Shown one piece after another: positions 33,301 to 48,300 of a stretch of 64,000 bases of DNA (its first letter is position 1; the number at the start of each line of letters is the position of its first letter). The translations under genes were made by a program, and so were the position numbers. Source of the DNA: Mnemiopsis leidyi (taxonomy: Eukaryota; Ctenophora; Tentaculata; Lobata; Bolinopsidae); contig JH152806.1 in NCBI GenBank assembly GCA_000226015.1, positions 416,136-480,135 of the forward strand. Reading direction: 5' to 3'. A model generated the notes under the pieces. That model saw only the letters and a program-made list of their open reading frames with translations, was not told where the DNA came from and searched no databases.

Positions 33301-36300
33301 ATCTCATTCCTTAAAGAGGGAGCTTGACTGCTGTCTCATGTCATCTTGTTCATTTCTTGTTGAGGATCAAGTAAATTCCTCTCCTAATTTCCCGTTTGCC
33401 CCCAATACTTGCATGCAGTCAACTACAGCTCTGTGACATCACTTTCCCACAATAGTCTAAACAACGTGGTAGAGTACCAGACATCTACAATATTTCCGGT
33501 ATCACTTCTCAGCAGCTGTGAGTCTAGTCTACTGTTTCCTGCTGCTGATTGGATACTGTTTCTGTTCCTGTATACACAGCTTCTTCTTGTTCCAACCTGT
33601 CTGTTGTTGATCCAATGTCGTCTTTCTGCTTTACTGTTGGTTGTGATGCTCAGAGGAGCTTTGGAGAAGACAGAAATACCAGTTGTTTGGTACTTGTGTT
33701 TTTGAGCTCCTTCTGAAGAAAATTTTTGATAGTTGGCTCGTAGCCAATTTTTGAGTAAGTTACGTTATTTTGAGTAGTTACATTTTTTTCGGCCTTGAAA
33801 ACTTAGTAAGAAAATATTAGTATCATGATATCATTACGTGTCTTATGCAGCTTTTTCGACGGAAACGCTTAAGTTTTATCACAAGTATTTGGAATTCTAG
33901 TATTTTTGGTATTTCACTGCTTTCGCAAGTTTTTTAACACTTGGAAATCTTCACTTGGCGTGGAAACCTACACAATTGCCGCGTTTTTGACATCATGAGG
34001 TAAATTCTTGACATTTCAGAAAAAAGTTCAAAATTCCGCACTAGAAAAGTAGAAAGTGTGAAAAAGTGCAGTACGGCCCGTGTCCTGACTCCTTAGTGTG
34101 TGGTTATTGTGCTACATTCGTACAGAAACTTCCTATTTCAGTTTATTTTAGTCAGCTATAGTGACGTGACTGGTGAGGCATAATATTTCCTCTTTTTAGT
34201 AGTCTAGAACAACAAATCTGGTCACAATGACACCTTCCAAGTACAGATCACCGCAAGGTTTGAACATCTAGAACTTTAGAACTGTCTCCTACCCTTCTTG
34301 CACCTCCCGTGATACCGAGGTGCGCCGTTCTAGAAACAGTTCAGACGTTTCTAGCTCTCACATCCCCTCCTGGTACCTACTTGTCACCTTGTTTGATAGA
34401 TCTTAATGACGTACTTTGCAGCAATTGTGACGTCACTATTAGAACCTGCTCGTGTTTTGGGAGGTTAACTTTGGAGCTTGCTTCATTCTCTCTCTCTCTT
34501 CTGCTTCTCGTGTTTATTTTACTTGTTTCCTGCTTGTCTCAGCTGCCTTGTCGAAAGTGTGGACCTGGAGACCGGATGATATGAGACAACAAGTACCTTG
34601 CTTGTCGTAGTTACAGCTAGAGTTGTTACAGCTAGGACTGGCCCGACTTTCTTCCTCCTAAATCTTACATTTTCCAGCTTGTCGGCACATTATCGTCTGT
34701 TTTTCTTCTGGAGTTGTATTATTTACATTTTTATAGCCGTTGCTTCATTTCTCGGTGACTGACTAGACTGTCTCACGTTCTTTCACTAAGCACTGCATTT
34801 TCTCGGATTGACGGCGAAGATATGTCTGTACTCCGTTACTGTTATGGCTTTGCGGCAGGAGTTTTAGGTGCGCATTTTCCGTGACATTATTTCGGCGGAT
34901 GATTTTATCTTATTCACTTTCCACTATGCCTTAAATCTATCTCTCTCTGTGAGAAGTTTTCTTTGGCTCCTCTAATTCTTCAACACTTCAGTCTGCTTGC
35001 TTATCCTTTATGTCTATGTCTTTAGACTCTACGACTTTAGATTCGCATTTTGCACTGTCAAGGAATTCATTTTTTTCTGTGAAAGAACGAAAATTTAATT
35101 GAACCCGACTGGCATTCTTTCGATGTTTCGCATAGATTCACAAAATATTTTGACGTACACACGTACGTGCGTTTTGAGGGGAAGCCGGGCCGTACAAACG
35201 TGGAAATTAGGAGACACTCAGATTAATCACTGCAGGTCGCTGCTTTGTTCGATACAGACGTATCAGTCTGCTACTACTATCACGTCTCGTCCACATCAAC
35301 TTCAATACCACTTCTGGTGTTAATAGTGCTGCGTGTTTTCTTCCAAGTAGTTCAGCTGCACTAGCAAGTTCTAGTTCAGCTGCACTACCTAGTTCTTGTT
35401 CAGCTGCACTACCTAGTTCTTGTTCAGCTGCACTACCTAGTTCTAGTTCAGCTGCACTAGCTAGTTCTAGTTCAGTTGCACTAGCTAGTTCTAGTTCAGT
35501 TGCACTAGCTAGTTATAGTTCAGTTGCACTAGCTAGTTCTAGTTCAGTTGCACTACCTAGTTCTAGTTCAGTTGCACTAGCTAGTTATAGTTCAGCTGCA
35601 CTAGCTAGCACTAGTTCAGTTGCACTAGCTAGCACTAGATCAGCTGCAGTAGTGAGCTGTAACCGTGATATGTTCCTTCAGTTCACACGATGTTCATGTG
35701 CTTACCGGTGGTAAACTTGTTGGCACCTACAGCTGATATAAGTACTCAACATCAGGTTTAACTGGTATTCCTGGCCGGTACGTGTTGTTCTAGTTCTTGG
35801 TGATGTGACGTGTCTTGGTGAATGGTGCTCATCATATTATTATCTTCACGTTGTTATCGGATCTCGAAATTGCCTCTGCTAATCTATTACCAGACCTTCG
35901 TTAAATCGGACGGGAATTGTTTTGTTATGATTGGTTTCATTTGAACAACATTTCTTTGTCTACGCCAATGGAGCAAACGATTATTTGAACTTCGATCTGT
36001 AGTTCACTGCGATTATCGTCAGTTTTAAGTCACCAGAAACGTCAATCTCCGAATAATAAGGATAGTTCAGTACGTAATTACAGTAGCTGGATCCTGTTAT
36101 CAATACTTTGCTCCGATTTCACGACCGTTTTCTCCCCAAGATTGATCTGATAACCGATAAATACCCGTCCTTTCATATTCACAATTTTCAATTATTCCTC
36201 ATCAAACGTTCTTCGTGTCACCAGAAAGGAAGTGTTTATCCCTTACCCATACCTTGACCAATCAGCACCCAAACCGAACACCACATGGCCAAAACCCTCC

Positions 36301-39300
36301 AATCAACGAGCCACGTGTTCAATCTTGGCAGCTCGAACATCCCGTCCGATATCGAAACAAATGTAGAAACAGTGATAAATACTCCCTAACTCTGAGCAGA
36401 TCAGAAGGAGAAGGAGGTCAGGTTGTCTATTACACTATTTCCTGCCCACCGGCCGTCTCTCTGCTATCTGCCAGCTCCCTCCCTCCTGTCTTTAGCAGAT
36501 GTGCATGTTCCGATAATTGTAAACATCGGCTCAGTAGTCTTGGTGTGACGCAGAAGAAGATGGAAGTTTGCTTGTTTGTTTGGTTGTTTGGTTGTTTGTT
36601 TGGTTGTCGGAAACAACCACCTTTGACAGTTCTGACTTGACGCCAAGACGTTTGTCCGTTGATGAGACTTTTAGAAGTTTGTACTAAATCCGCTGTCATT
36701 TGATGTTAGATTTGCGGTTCTCTTTGACATTGATGACTTTCTAAATACTTTTCGATCGATACCATGCGATTATAAAAGACAAAATTTTGTTTATAAAAGA
36801 AATTTATTTAGGGCTTGTTTGACATCAACAAATACCAACCGTTCGAGTTGCTTGATTCTTGAACTCTAGAAACATTTGAACCCTAATTTCTGCGACCCGC
36901 GAAGCAGTCATCTCACCTCCTCAACTAAAAAAGACCTTGCTCTCTCTAACCAGACCTAACTCCTTTAGTCGAACATGGTGCAGACTTTCTCCGTGTTTGG
37001 ACTCCAGTTCACCCTCCAGAAATCCGCTGGCAGCGTTAAAAGGTCGGTGTTGAGCGATGAATTGTTGTGTTTCTGCCGTTTCTCTGGCTTCGGAATGCAG
37101 TGCCAGTGCTATTTACTGCCAGTGCTATTTACTGCCAGTGCTGTTTAGTGCCGCTTCCCTGCAAAGTTCGACCCTGTTTCACCTAAGATCTAATCTCGGA
37201 ACAACGCGCTGCCTCGTGCTTCACCTCTAAATTTCGAGCTGGTTTTGGAATGAGCATGTTACTATTTTCTGTGCTGCTTTGCTAGCTGAAATATGTTTAC
37301 GTTTAAATTTCCTACAATGTTTAAACTTTAAACCTTCGTGTTGCTGGTGTTTCAGCGCAAGTGCCTACTTAAAAGTTAGACACGCCGGTAATTGAACAAA
37401 GGTAAAAACCGTGAACCAGAGGAAAAAGCCACAGAGGGTCGTCCCAGGCATGTAACTGCTGGGTCGCGATGTCTTTGTCAGCTTGTCAACAAAGTCCCAA
37501 ACTTTATGTCTGAGCAGTTCCCCCGTCTACATGTTATCTTTGAAGTTTCTAATGTCCTTTCGTGTATCTTTTTGGTTATCTCAAGCTCTGTGAATAAAGT
37601 TTTCTTCGTCATTCAATTTAGCAAGTTGTGTCTAAAATCTTATCAAGCAGTACATAAAATTTCGCGTTCCAATCAATGTTGAAACTGAAAGCTATGTTAA
37701 TGAGCTGCAAATGGAATGTTTTCTTAATCGTCCACCACCGTATACATACCAATAGAATACCTCTGTATACATACCAATAAAATATTTCCTGGTAGGAGGT
37801 GTATCTCACGGGAAATTAGCGGGTACCTAATCAGAGAGTTTCGCACAACATAACCAATCAGTCCAATTGGGTATTTAACTGCACCCTAATTAGCAACCCA
37901 AATCGTTATGTTACACTGAATTGTGGTGCATGCAGTGTACACGTTTACAATGTAAATCCTGATCAGGACATCGGAACTCAGGCCGCTGTCGAAACTAGAT
38001 CTCCGATTGGCTGCTCAGTCTCACTTTGTCATGTGATAACCGTCACGTGGTTGCCACGTGACTGTAACTGCTTGACACTTGACAGGAGCAAGTTTTAAGT
38101 GAAGTTTCATCTTGTATGTGTTTTGTCAACTTGTGTGAGCGTTTTCTGTCAGTTTGCTCTGCTCTTAATGTCGAGACGTCCGCCTGTAAACTGGAGATTC
38201 TACTGAATTACAACTTATTCCTTTTTTGCCGAAAATTCTTTCCACGGTTCATTGGATTTGTTTCCTCTAATTCGTCCCGATAATTAAATTCTGCCCCTCT
38301 TTAGATAAGATTCATTGACTTAGTTCTCACGCCTCATTTCCTTCACGATTAAATTTTCCAATTATTCGCTGTAGGACTTGTTCCGGATTTGTAATAGATA
38401 TTTTCGTTTATTGTCATGGGTGCGAAGGGGGCAGACAAATACTTTACATTTTATACGCTTCATAGAGTCGCTGTCTGCTTCCTCCTGTAAATATCAAGTT
38501 TCATTTCCACGTTCTGCTATAAAAACACCATATACTTATTACACGTGACTATTATCACCATAGTAACCGAAGGGCCAGTTTCCTCCCCTACATGAGTCCA
38601 ACAAAAACACGTGGTCAACTCTATCACTCTCCCTTTGTACCGGGACATTTTCAACGTGACCAAATGTTCATTTGTCAGGTTCTACCCTCAACTTCTCCCT
38701 CCCCTGCATTCACTGTAAACTTTGTTATACTTGACCGACCGCTTTAGGTTCACTTCATCAGTTTGACGTATTGTTGTCAATGTCTGGACCAACAAATTGA
38801 TACGGCATGATACTGTGATGATTGATTGTGCAGTTTTGCAGTGTATTGTCCTTGTTCTAGAACTTGTCTAAAACTGGAAATGTCTGGGTCATGATGGAAA
38901 GTTGTTTTATAATGAAATGAGAGGATGGCCCTGATCGGTGATCAATAGTAATGAGTCGCACTTCCAGCCTCCTGTACATTGAAGTGTCATCGTTTGTCTA
39001 CCTTTTATCGCTGAAGTGCTGAACCTTAAACCTTTCAGTAGCCTATCTTAAACCTTGAACTTCGAAGTAGTCTTCCTTAAATATAGCAGTAGCCTACCTT
39101 TGACCATGCAGTAGCCTACCTTTGACATTGCAATTCTCTACCTTTTTTTGTTTTTCTCAAAACTATCCTAAGTAAGACACCATTAATTGCTCGGTCCTTT
39201 AGCACCGCAATTTTGTTATCATCTTGATCATCCTAATTAAAATTTACACACTACAATGCCACCAAAATATCAGCAACTCAATTAACTAATTGCTCTGATT

Positions 39301-42300
39301 GGTCTATATCTCACCCTCAAATGGTAACTAGAACGGTGATTGGTCGATGGATCACGACTGTCTAGACATGTTTCTACCTTTAGTGGGCGCTTAATTTCCT
39401 GGTGCAAATTCAAAAAGTGGCCTACACCGGTTAATTAAGATACTATCGGAGAAGGTATGGGGTTCAGGGACCTGACCTGAAGTCTGTGTGAAGTAACTGT
39501 CTTTCTTTTTCCTCTGTCTGCCTTGTTCTAGAACTTTCTCGAAGTTTTTTTATTGTATTTTTTGATAATGACGGCTAAGTTAAGAAGATACATCTGGTTG
39601 CGCCACTGTCGGCTCTATTTTGTATTGTTTCTTTACCTTATTGAGTTTGTGAAATCAGTTTGTGACCTCACCATCTTGCCGAACATCAATATTTTCGTCA
39701 AACCAAGCCATCAAACATTCCATGTAGTCTAAGATTAACTAACTTCCCAGTTAATTGACTCTCCTCTGTCCATTCTTGATCTCGCACCAATTTAATTTAT
39801 TTCCCAGTGCCCTGTCCCCTTCCAATCTTCTCCCCACCCTCCACTGAAAATTCTGCATAACTCGCCCAAAATTACTCCTAGTAGATCAGAATTAATTAAT
39901 GTGCCCTTTTAAGCCTCCTAGATCCACTACGATCGCCAGCTAAACGAAATCTGCCTCTAAGTTCCTATTTTGGATGAGGAAAAGAGTCCTATAGTCGCCC
40001 CTCCTCTCATTACCCACTCTGATCATCTCTCTGTTTGTGATTTCATCTTATCTTCCACCTACCCCTGTTCTCTGTCTGACCCTGTCTAAAGATGACACAA
40101 GTTAGCCGCTCTCCTAACTAACCAATGTGTGGAGCTCTCTCTCAGTGACCATTCCCGTTGAACCTGGGTGCAAACCGGGTTCAAACTGGGTACCGCGTAT
40201 GTTTAGGTACGGAAATAATATGTGAATTTAGATAGCTCGATTTAGGATATCTAGCTTGTTTCGTCCACTAACGCATTTGCTGAAATTAAAATTTAGATCT
40301 TACAGTCTTGTTCTTGATCCCTGGATTATTTTAGCTGAATTAGAGCCTCGTAACCGTAAAATCGTGGGACGACTTTGAATTTAGCAACTTCTCAATCCAT
40401 CTAATTGAAATTTTGAGCTCGCTTCACGTTTTCTTCTGCCTTCAACCTCAGCTCCGGATTATGCGGAATTACCGTAACGACCATAGTAATGGTACAATCT
40501 TGTTATTCCTCTACTTACCATGAAATTGCCTTGTTCTAAATGAAATTTTATTACAGTTTGACTTTGTAACAGTCAACTGATCACCGCCCGTCCGGGAGTC
40601 TTCCGCTAAATGTCTTGTTTTAAACGGCTCTTTGAGTTTTCCCGGTGTCAAAATTTTGGAATTACCAATGTTAAAAGTTCCGATTGCCTCGCTTTATCTC
40701 ACATGATCATTGTTTGCGGGTGTAGGTTCGGGGCGAGTTATGCCGAAGATTACTTTTATCATTTTAAACTTTGGATTTCGTAATCAGAGTTCCGTTCTTG
40801 TGGCAATTCAGGTCATGTAATTTGAACCACTTCTCCCACACTTTCTCGCTTTTTCACTGAAATCTCATTTACTCATTTGCCGTTTGAGCCATTTCACAGT
40901 TTCTTCTTGAATTTTCTTCTTTCTTTTTTATCGTTCTCAATCCCGCATCGGCAGGTTTTTTAGTCTAGCTCTAAAAATTCTTCGTCGTAAAAGTAAATCA
41001 AATGTTGTTGTTTTCCTTGTCATTCATCAGTTTTTTATCACTCAAAAATCTCGCTACCAAAAGTTCGTTCAAATTGGTAAAGTTCGCTAATTTTAATTTT
41101 CCCATTGTCCCAATGCACTTGCCATTATCCAATCCTACAACATACAACATACAGTATGACTCAGCTTGTCATACGTCCTATAGTCCTACACGTACCAACT
41201 ATTACCCACCGCTGTCATTGTCATTGTCGACCAATACGGCAATACAAGAGGAGAGATTTATCTACCTTTTTTGTCTAACTGCCTGAGATTATATGCCTGA
41301 GATCATATGCACATTATGTGTTCACACGTAGTACTATATATTCACTACGTATTTACATTTATAAGCTTGTAGGTTCAGGACCACCTAGCCTGCAGATTGC
41401 AGAGCCAGGCCCAGCTGCATATTATACACTGTCCTTACCAGCGCGATTTCAGTGACTTTATTTTTTCTCTCGAACCAGCTTTTTTGTCATATTCGACATC
41501 AATGCTTGGCTCCGTTTTAACCCTCAACCCGGAACTTGTCCCGAACATATCCGGATTTGATCCGGATTTTATCCCTTATCCGGCCGTATCCCGTATACTC
41601 CAATAACTGCTGTGTCTGGTGACACGCATCTGAACAATTTGGCGACCTTCAGTAAAACCGTTTAGTGCCGAACATATGCTGTGCTGTAATGAAAATCTTG
41701 TTTTTCAACCGTTGTGTCTGACTTCCCGGTCACGTCCGCACGACAGAATGTCTGTTGTTTGCGACCGTCTTTTCGTCCTCTAAGTCATTGTAACCAATTA
41801 GTGCCAGTTACTGGGCTTGGTGTCCGATAAAATATTAATTGTTCATTTGCTTTTGTTGTATCCGCATTTATTTTGTTGTGCCTGCGTCTTCCTCAATACT
41901 CAGGATTGTTCTTTCAAAGTTATTTGTTTTGTTGTAAATTGAACATGAAGTTCAATTGTTGACATTTAGTATCTTGATCTATATCATGTTAATTGTCATG
42001 GTAAATGCCAGGGTAACCGTCACATTGTAACCGCCAGTCTTATTAGCTCAACTCGTGTTTTCCGTGTGGTGTGAACCACGTTCCAAGGATATTTGTATGA
42101 TTGCTGGATTTCTCAAGAGCTGCTTCAACCCCAATACCAGTTTTATCGTCCAAGACGCCAAGAATCTTCATCATCACAAGCTTCAGAATGAACTGTAAGT
42201 ATTTGATCTTATGGCACGTGTGAAGCTATGAAGGTTACACAAATTATCTCAAAAAATGCGTGCCACAAACAGCAATGAACCGGTTTTAGCTGGTTTTAAT

Positions 42301-45300
42301 ATGATGTGATAAATTACTGATATCCAGATAAGTTCTATTCGTCTGAGAAAAGTGCCGAATAATAATCATTTTTGAAAATTGAGAAATTAGAATTTAAGGA
42401 TCATGAGTGGAATTTGTAAGTCATTGTAATTGGTAGAATGATAATTAAGATATAGCACGTTATTTTTGACGACTGACGTTTTATGACTCAATTGTGCCCA
42501 ATGAATCATGCAAAAGTAAAAGACATGTCATCAACAGTATTGTTGATTCACAAAATTAAGGTGTTGATGTATCTACTTATGGTTCACGGAAAACTGAGAA
42601 ATTACTTGATAGTAATGAGACGACATTAGGAATTAATGCATGGCATAATAACAATTTGTATTACAAACAGTTGACTTTTTCGATTACGAAAACTAGACTT
42701 TTCCGCCGGCAAAAGGAATATTTCATTGTACAATTAATATCTATGTTGTGTAAAAGTTGTTTACCCTTGTATAGCACAATAACCCCAACTTATTCACCGA
42801 GACTTATAACGTCTTGAGCTAGAAATCTAGTCAATACTTAATACTCAGAATGCATTAAAAAATAGGCCTTTCCTTTGCTTATGAAAATAGACACTTCCGA
42901 TGAGCATTTATCTGCAAATGAGCCCCCAATTGAACTGTTTTGCCTGTCTATAAGATCGGAATGTGATGGAACGTATTTCCCATCTGCAGCCGCTAAACTT
43001 TATCCAATATGGTTTGAATATGGTACTAGTTTCCCTGTTCTGACAAATTTTATCGACGGGATTGAACTTCAAGTGCAAATAGACGTCGGGTTAACTGTGA
43101 TCCTATTCAAGAACTTCATACTTCTACACTAACTAGTTTAAACGGACTTGGGTGCTGACGGGCTTGGGGTTTTGATATATTGTCAATAATTATCTAAATT
43201 CATCAGGGAGTCTCATCAGGGAAATTTCATCAGGGATAGGGAGTGAAAAAGTAAATCATTTTTCTCGATTCTCACCTGATTATCTTCTACTATTCCCACG
43301 ATTTCAGGCTGCAATCACCGTTTAAAAATGCGATCAGACCCAACAGACGAACAACTACTTCCCAAAACCCCGTCAGATTACGACAAGAATTGGAAAAACA
43401 AAGAAAGGAACAGGTATTCAAACTATTTATCCTCTTTAACATTCATCTGCTGGTTATTTTTAAGTTATTTTCCTTGCATAAGTTAGTAAAGTATTGTTTG
43501 AAGCTGTGATCAAATTTTGTCTCCGCAGGAAGAGAAAGAGAACGTCTTGAAGAAACGAGCAGAACCCAAGAATCCTGGAGCAGTATCACACTGGAAAAAA
43601 GGTCAGTTTTCACATGAAAGTTAAACGCAGCAATTTCACACACCCTATTTAACAATCCACTCTTTAGACTTTGCCCTGTTTCTTTTATTAAGCTGCATTT
43701 AGTAGAAGCGCTCTTTTCTCGTTCTTAGCTAATAGCTGTGCCCTGATCTTGAACTAAATCGGTTTCAGAGTTGTCCTTTGATAGACCACGTTCTAACAGT
43801 TGCACTGGTACATTATTAATGTTGTAGTTAAATTTACTGATTTAATTCAAATATTAATCATGTTGATGTTTGAGTGTCGATAATAAATAGTTATCTTGAA
43901 AACTGTTTCAATGCCGTTGCTTGATCTTGTACTTATTGTGTTTCCAAGGTATATCAAATAAGTTTCACGCGTCACACTTGTCAAAACATTATACTTTCAT
44001 TACGTAAAAATGAAATAAATTCTAAACCTACATCCCTATAGTCTTGACCGTTAAAATTCTTGGGAGTTTTACATTAACCTGTTACATTTCAGCTAACTCG
44101 GGTAAATGATCGTGTTATTTTAGTAGGTACTTCGCCATGTTGTGGCATGCTCCTTTAACCTGTGGCATGGTGTGTTGTTTTACTGGTTGATGGTATGTGG
44201 ACACTGGACAGGGTGATTTCTCAAATCCTAATTGTCTTGGATGTTATTTCTGTGTGAATTCCAATTCTGTAAGGACAGTGTGTGTGGTGTGTTGGAAAGT
44301 TTAAGACCACTTGTACGTTTTGAGACCAAAATTCGACCGATGACATGAAAGTTAAAAGTACGTGTTAAGACAAAAAGGGCAGTTACGTCATTTTTAGAAA
44401 ATGCCGCTTACGCGGTTAACTGTTTCCATGGCAACTGTAACGCCGCACGTGCTGGAATTGTGAAGATGAAAGGAAGTTGAGGGTGGGAAGGTATTTGAAC
44501 AAGAAATCACGTGACGTATCTCGTGGTGTGACAATTGTGTGAAGTGTGGTCACCCCTGTTGCTATTGCACGTGAAACAAGCAAGCTGCACGTGTCAGAAC
44601 GGGTTTTGAGGTCGGCCGGTGTGTTGTGAAGTTGTGAAAACGTTTATACCAATAAAGCTCTTGGTGACGTAAAGTTAGATCTGACATAGCTGGTTTTATT
44701 GGAAAACGGTGAGGGTCCGAGCAGTCAGATTTGAAATTTTGAAATAAAAACACGCCCAGTTTTTCTTAGAACGAAGCTCTCCCGTACCTACTTAGTTAGG
44801 CTAGACGTTTAACCAGAAAAACACTATCACGTGTATGAGCTGCTAGGTTCAATATACCTTGATAATTAAATGTACATTTTGGTTCCGTGCAACTACCTAA
44901 ATCGTAGGATATGGCTTCACAACAATGCCTCTATTACTGAAAGTAGGGTTAGTGACGTTGTACTGCTTCTATGCCAATAGGAGAGTTGCGAGAAAAAGAT
45001 AACTAAGCAATATCAATGTTTGAGATATTGGTAATATTACCAAGATTTCAAAATATTTTAAATGGCTGGTTTTATGGTGAACTGTGGCCACCCAACGACT
45101 AAGCATTCACAACTTTGTACATGGTGGAGTGAAGCCTACAAAGTGCGAAGTGAGAAGAAGATTAGGTCATCCTGGTGTGTTGTTGTCTGAAAAATATGGT
45201 CGTGTTAGCCAATACGGAGTAATGGTGGTGTAGAGAGTTTAACTAATCTGTTTTTATAAAAGATAAATCTATATTTTAACATTCAGGTTTAGAGAAACGC

Positions 45301-48300
45301 ATTATTCTTTAGTAAATAAGATTTGTTATTTGAGTCTGGGCATTGCGTTCAAAGAGTGTGGCATGATGCATCTGTAAGTGTAACAAGAATTATATGAATT
45401 GAACCATTCTGAAAATAAGTTATATTAGGATTTATAGGAAACATTCTGAAAAAATCATCAAAATTACTGAAAGCTTGAAGAATTTAAAGTATTCTTCAGC
45501 CAAATAAACAATAATCGGAGATGCATTTCAGCTCGGTTAGCTGCATCAGCTATAAACGGACTGCAGATGAAGATTGACTTCGCGAGTGCTGCGCGCGGTC
45601 TACGCAAGACAGAGAAGCGTGCAGATGGAACAGCGAAGGTCAGCAAAGCAGCTGGCGAAGAATCGTGTGTGGAGTCAAAGTTTCCAGAGAAGATGCTGTT
45701 ATTATTGAAGGGAAGAAAAAACGTAAGTTTTAAATTATAGTGCCGACAATCACTTGTTATCTTTGTCTACTTTGTTTTTTGTTCGGTTGTTTATGTTTTT
45801 GAAGAACTTGAAGTGCTGTGCCTTGAAATCCAATAGTAGAAGAATTCGTCTGAGTGATTCTTTTTAAAGTTACAGCGAGCAACCAGTATTTCCAATCTTT
45901 ATCTGATTTTCCCCAGGTTCAATGTGCCCTCGTGGAATGCAAAGTTTCCTCCCTAAACAGCGGGGACGTTTTCTTACTCCTTCATAAAGATGAACTCTTC
46001 CATTTCGTAGGACAAGACGCCAATGTGCACGAGAAGGCCAAGGTAAACGGAGTTAGGCCAAGTTAAAAATCTAAGTTGTATTTAGGGACGGTTATACTTT
46101 GACAAGCGTCGTGTTTTTGCGCAATATTCACACCTCAAATATGTCAATGACGTCATAAACACCTAATGACGTCACCAATCACCAGGGTAACGACCTAGTA
46201 GAGCGTATAATCCGAAACAAGGAGATGGGCTGTACTGCTACCAAGTGTACGTCTCTTCTCGAGAAGGATATGGACATGTGTAATCGGAGCTTCAAACGTT
46301 TCTTCGAGCTGCTGGGCGGACGTCCACCCATAGCAGGTACATTTACACGGTTTACAGAAAATCTTCTTACCTCGGGTCCCAGCCATTCTGGATAGTATTT
46401 AAATAGCCATTATGGCGAAATTTTAGTTTGTGGTGATAAAATGTCGCACGTTATTGTACAGATCTTCATCATTATTCTGTTTTTGGACTTGAATTCTGAA
46501 ATGTAAAATCTTATCGGAAAGTTCAGTTTACGGGAAAGTTAAGCAAAAATTGGCGTCTTCGTACTCTTTACTTGGATTTTGAAGGCAAAAAGTATGACTG
46601 TGTCGTCCATATTTTGAAATTAAATGAGTATTTCCTCGCACCAACAATAACTGTTACTTTGATACTCTGATATTCTAATAAAACAATACACACCACACAC
46701 CAGATCCAGTGTGTCTAACATTGCAATTGTATACACTGCACTGTGGAATTTACATTCCTACATTGTAAATACACCCCGAATTTCGATGTAAATGTATAAT
46801 CATTACTTGTCTGTACACCGATAATCAAACACAAGATGTTTGTGTTTTTGCTAATGATCTTTACAAAATATTTAGACTGACATTTAGAAAGTGTACCTGA
46901 TAAGTGCGTATAGATATTGTGATATGTGATACGACAAATACGACTCGTTTCATCCCTTAAACATTATCAATACAATATCTCAGTGAAATGTGATACAAAT
47001 ATAGGCTCACATGTAATTACCCGTGTACAACAACACTGATACCAAAACACGGGTACATGTTAAACAACGTTATCAGGGTGTCCGTTATTAGCGCCCATCT
47101 TCATCATCACAAGGATCGGGAGAAATTCATCACCTCCATCGATAGGAATATCATATTTGTCATTGGTCACATATCATTATCATCATCATTATGTTGATGT
47201 TTTTGCTTGGAATAAGTCACGTACTCACTCTTAGTCGGATACACAGATATATATGTCAGTATTTGTAGGAGAATTAGGACAAGGTATTCGCAATTTGCTA
47301 ATACAGTGATATTGAATAATGTCTGTTAATTCTGTAAATATGTTCTGGAAAAGATTGATTTTCAAACTGTTCTTGAAAAGGAGATGATATCTTGATATTA
47401 GAACACATCATGCCGGTTCGGTTTGTAAGAGAGATCACAGATCAGTATAATTGAGTAATTGGTCTTGTTTGGAGCCGCCTATTTTTCTATTTGTCAGGTA
47501 CAAATACCAGAGAAAATAAGAAAAGTTCGAGTTTATTTAACTAAGAATTTGCATAAGTTTGAGTTTGCATAAGTTTGAGTTTGCTTAAGTTTGAGTTTTC
47601 TCACGAAATAGTGATTAACCCTGAGTAAAATAGTGATTAACCTTAGTAAATCTGCCAGAGAAAGAGTCTGTTATCGAAGACAAGGAGTTCGAGAGACGTT
47701 TCCAACAGGAGGCCAGAGTAAGTGTATACGAGGACGACGAGACTACTCCTAGTTTTGTGGAGCTCAACACAGGGAAACGGCTGAAGTACGACATACTCGA
47801 CTGTAATAAGGTGAGTTATAGAGCGTTGTTACATAGTTTAGTCTGATAGACTCTAATTAAGCCCATATCTCAAGGAGCGAAACTTAATCGGAAAACTTTG
47901 CTTGCTAGTTCCGCTCCATGTTCTACTAAACTGTGACTAATAATTATAAGCTAACGGGTTGAGCTGCTGTTGTGATAGTACGTTTAAAGCTTTCTCCAGG
48001 ACAAAATTTATTTCTATCCAGAAAAATGCAAATGCAAATGCAAATTTAGGTCACTCCCTAGACGGGATGGCCTGAGGTGCTCATCTCCTTTTCTGTAACC
48101 CTGAGCCACTCCGTACCGAGGCACTAAACTAGCTGTAAGGGGGTTAACCTTACGAGCCAGGGAGTGTGCATTTCCAGCCGAAGCTGTACCAGACACAGTC
48201 TGGTGACTGGCCGACTTGCCACAGCCGGGGATCGAACCCCGTTCTGCCGCATGGGAGGCGGAAATGAAACCACTACACCACCCAGCCGACATCCAGAAAA

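Larger units (their letters stand above)
30114..42096. other. Intron 9, middle part
   Basis: Twelve kilobases with no supported exon. It contains a 24-bp minisatellite at 35347-35650, a 16-bp triple repeat near 37101-37150, ~24-bp repeats near 39030-39125, and CACGTG/ATTGG islands at 37985-38070 and 39295-39350. The sequence is T-rich on the plus strand. Open frames at 33409, 34309, 36215 and 41002 lack donors or are low complexity. Confidence 0.45.

Noticed and set aside
36215-36640. 141-codon plus-strand frame
   Set aside because: No ATG at its start, no splice sites that fit the gene, and a TTTGGTTG microsatellite makes up its end.
41002-41286. 94-codon frame with an ATG before exon 10
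   Set aside because: Ends in TGA with no GT donor of suitable phase; low-complexity T-rich intron sequence.
42881-43132. ATG-started frame just upstream of exon 10
   Set aside because: Only a poor GTTAAC donor is available; probably chance.
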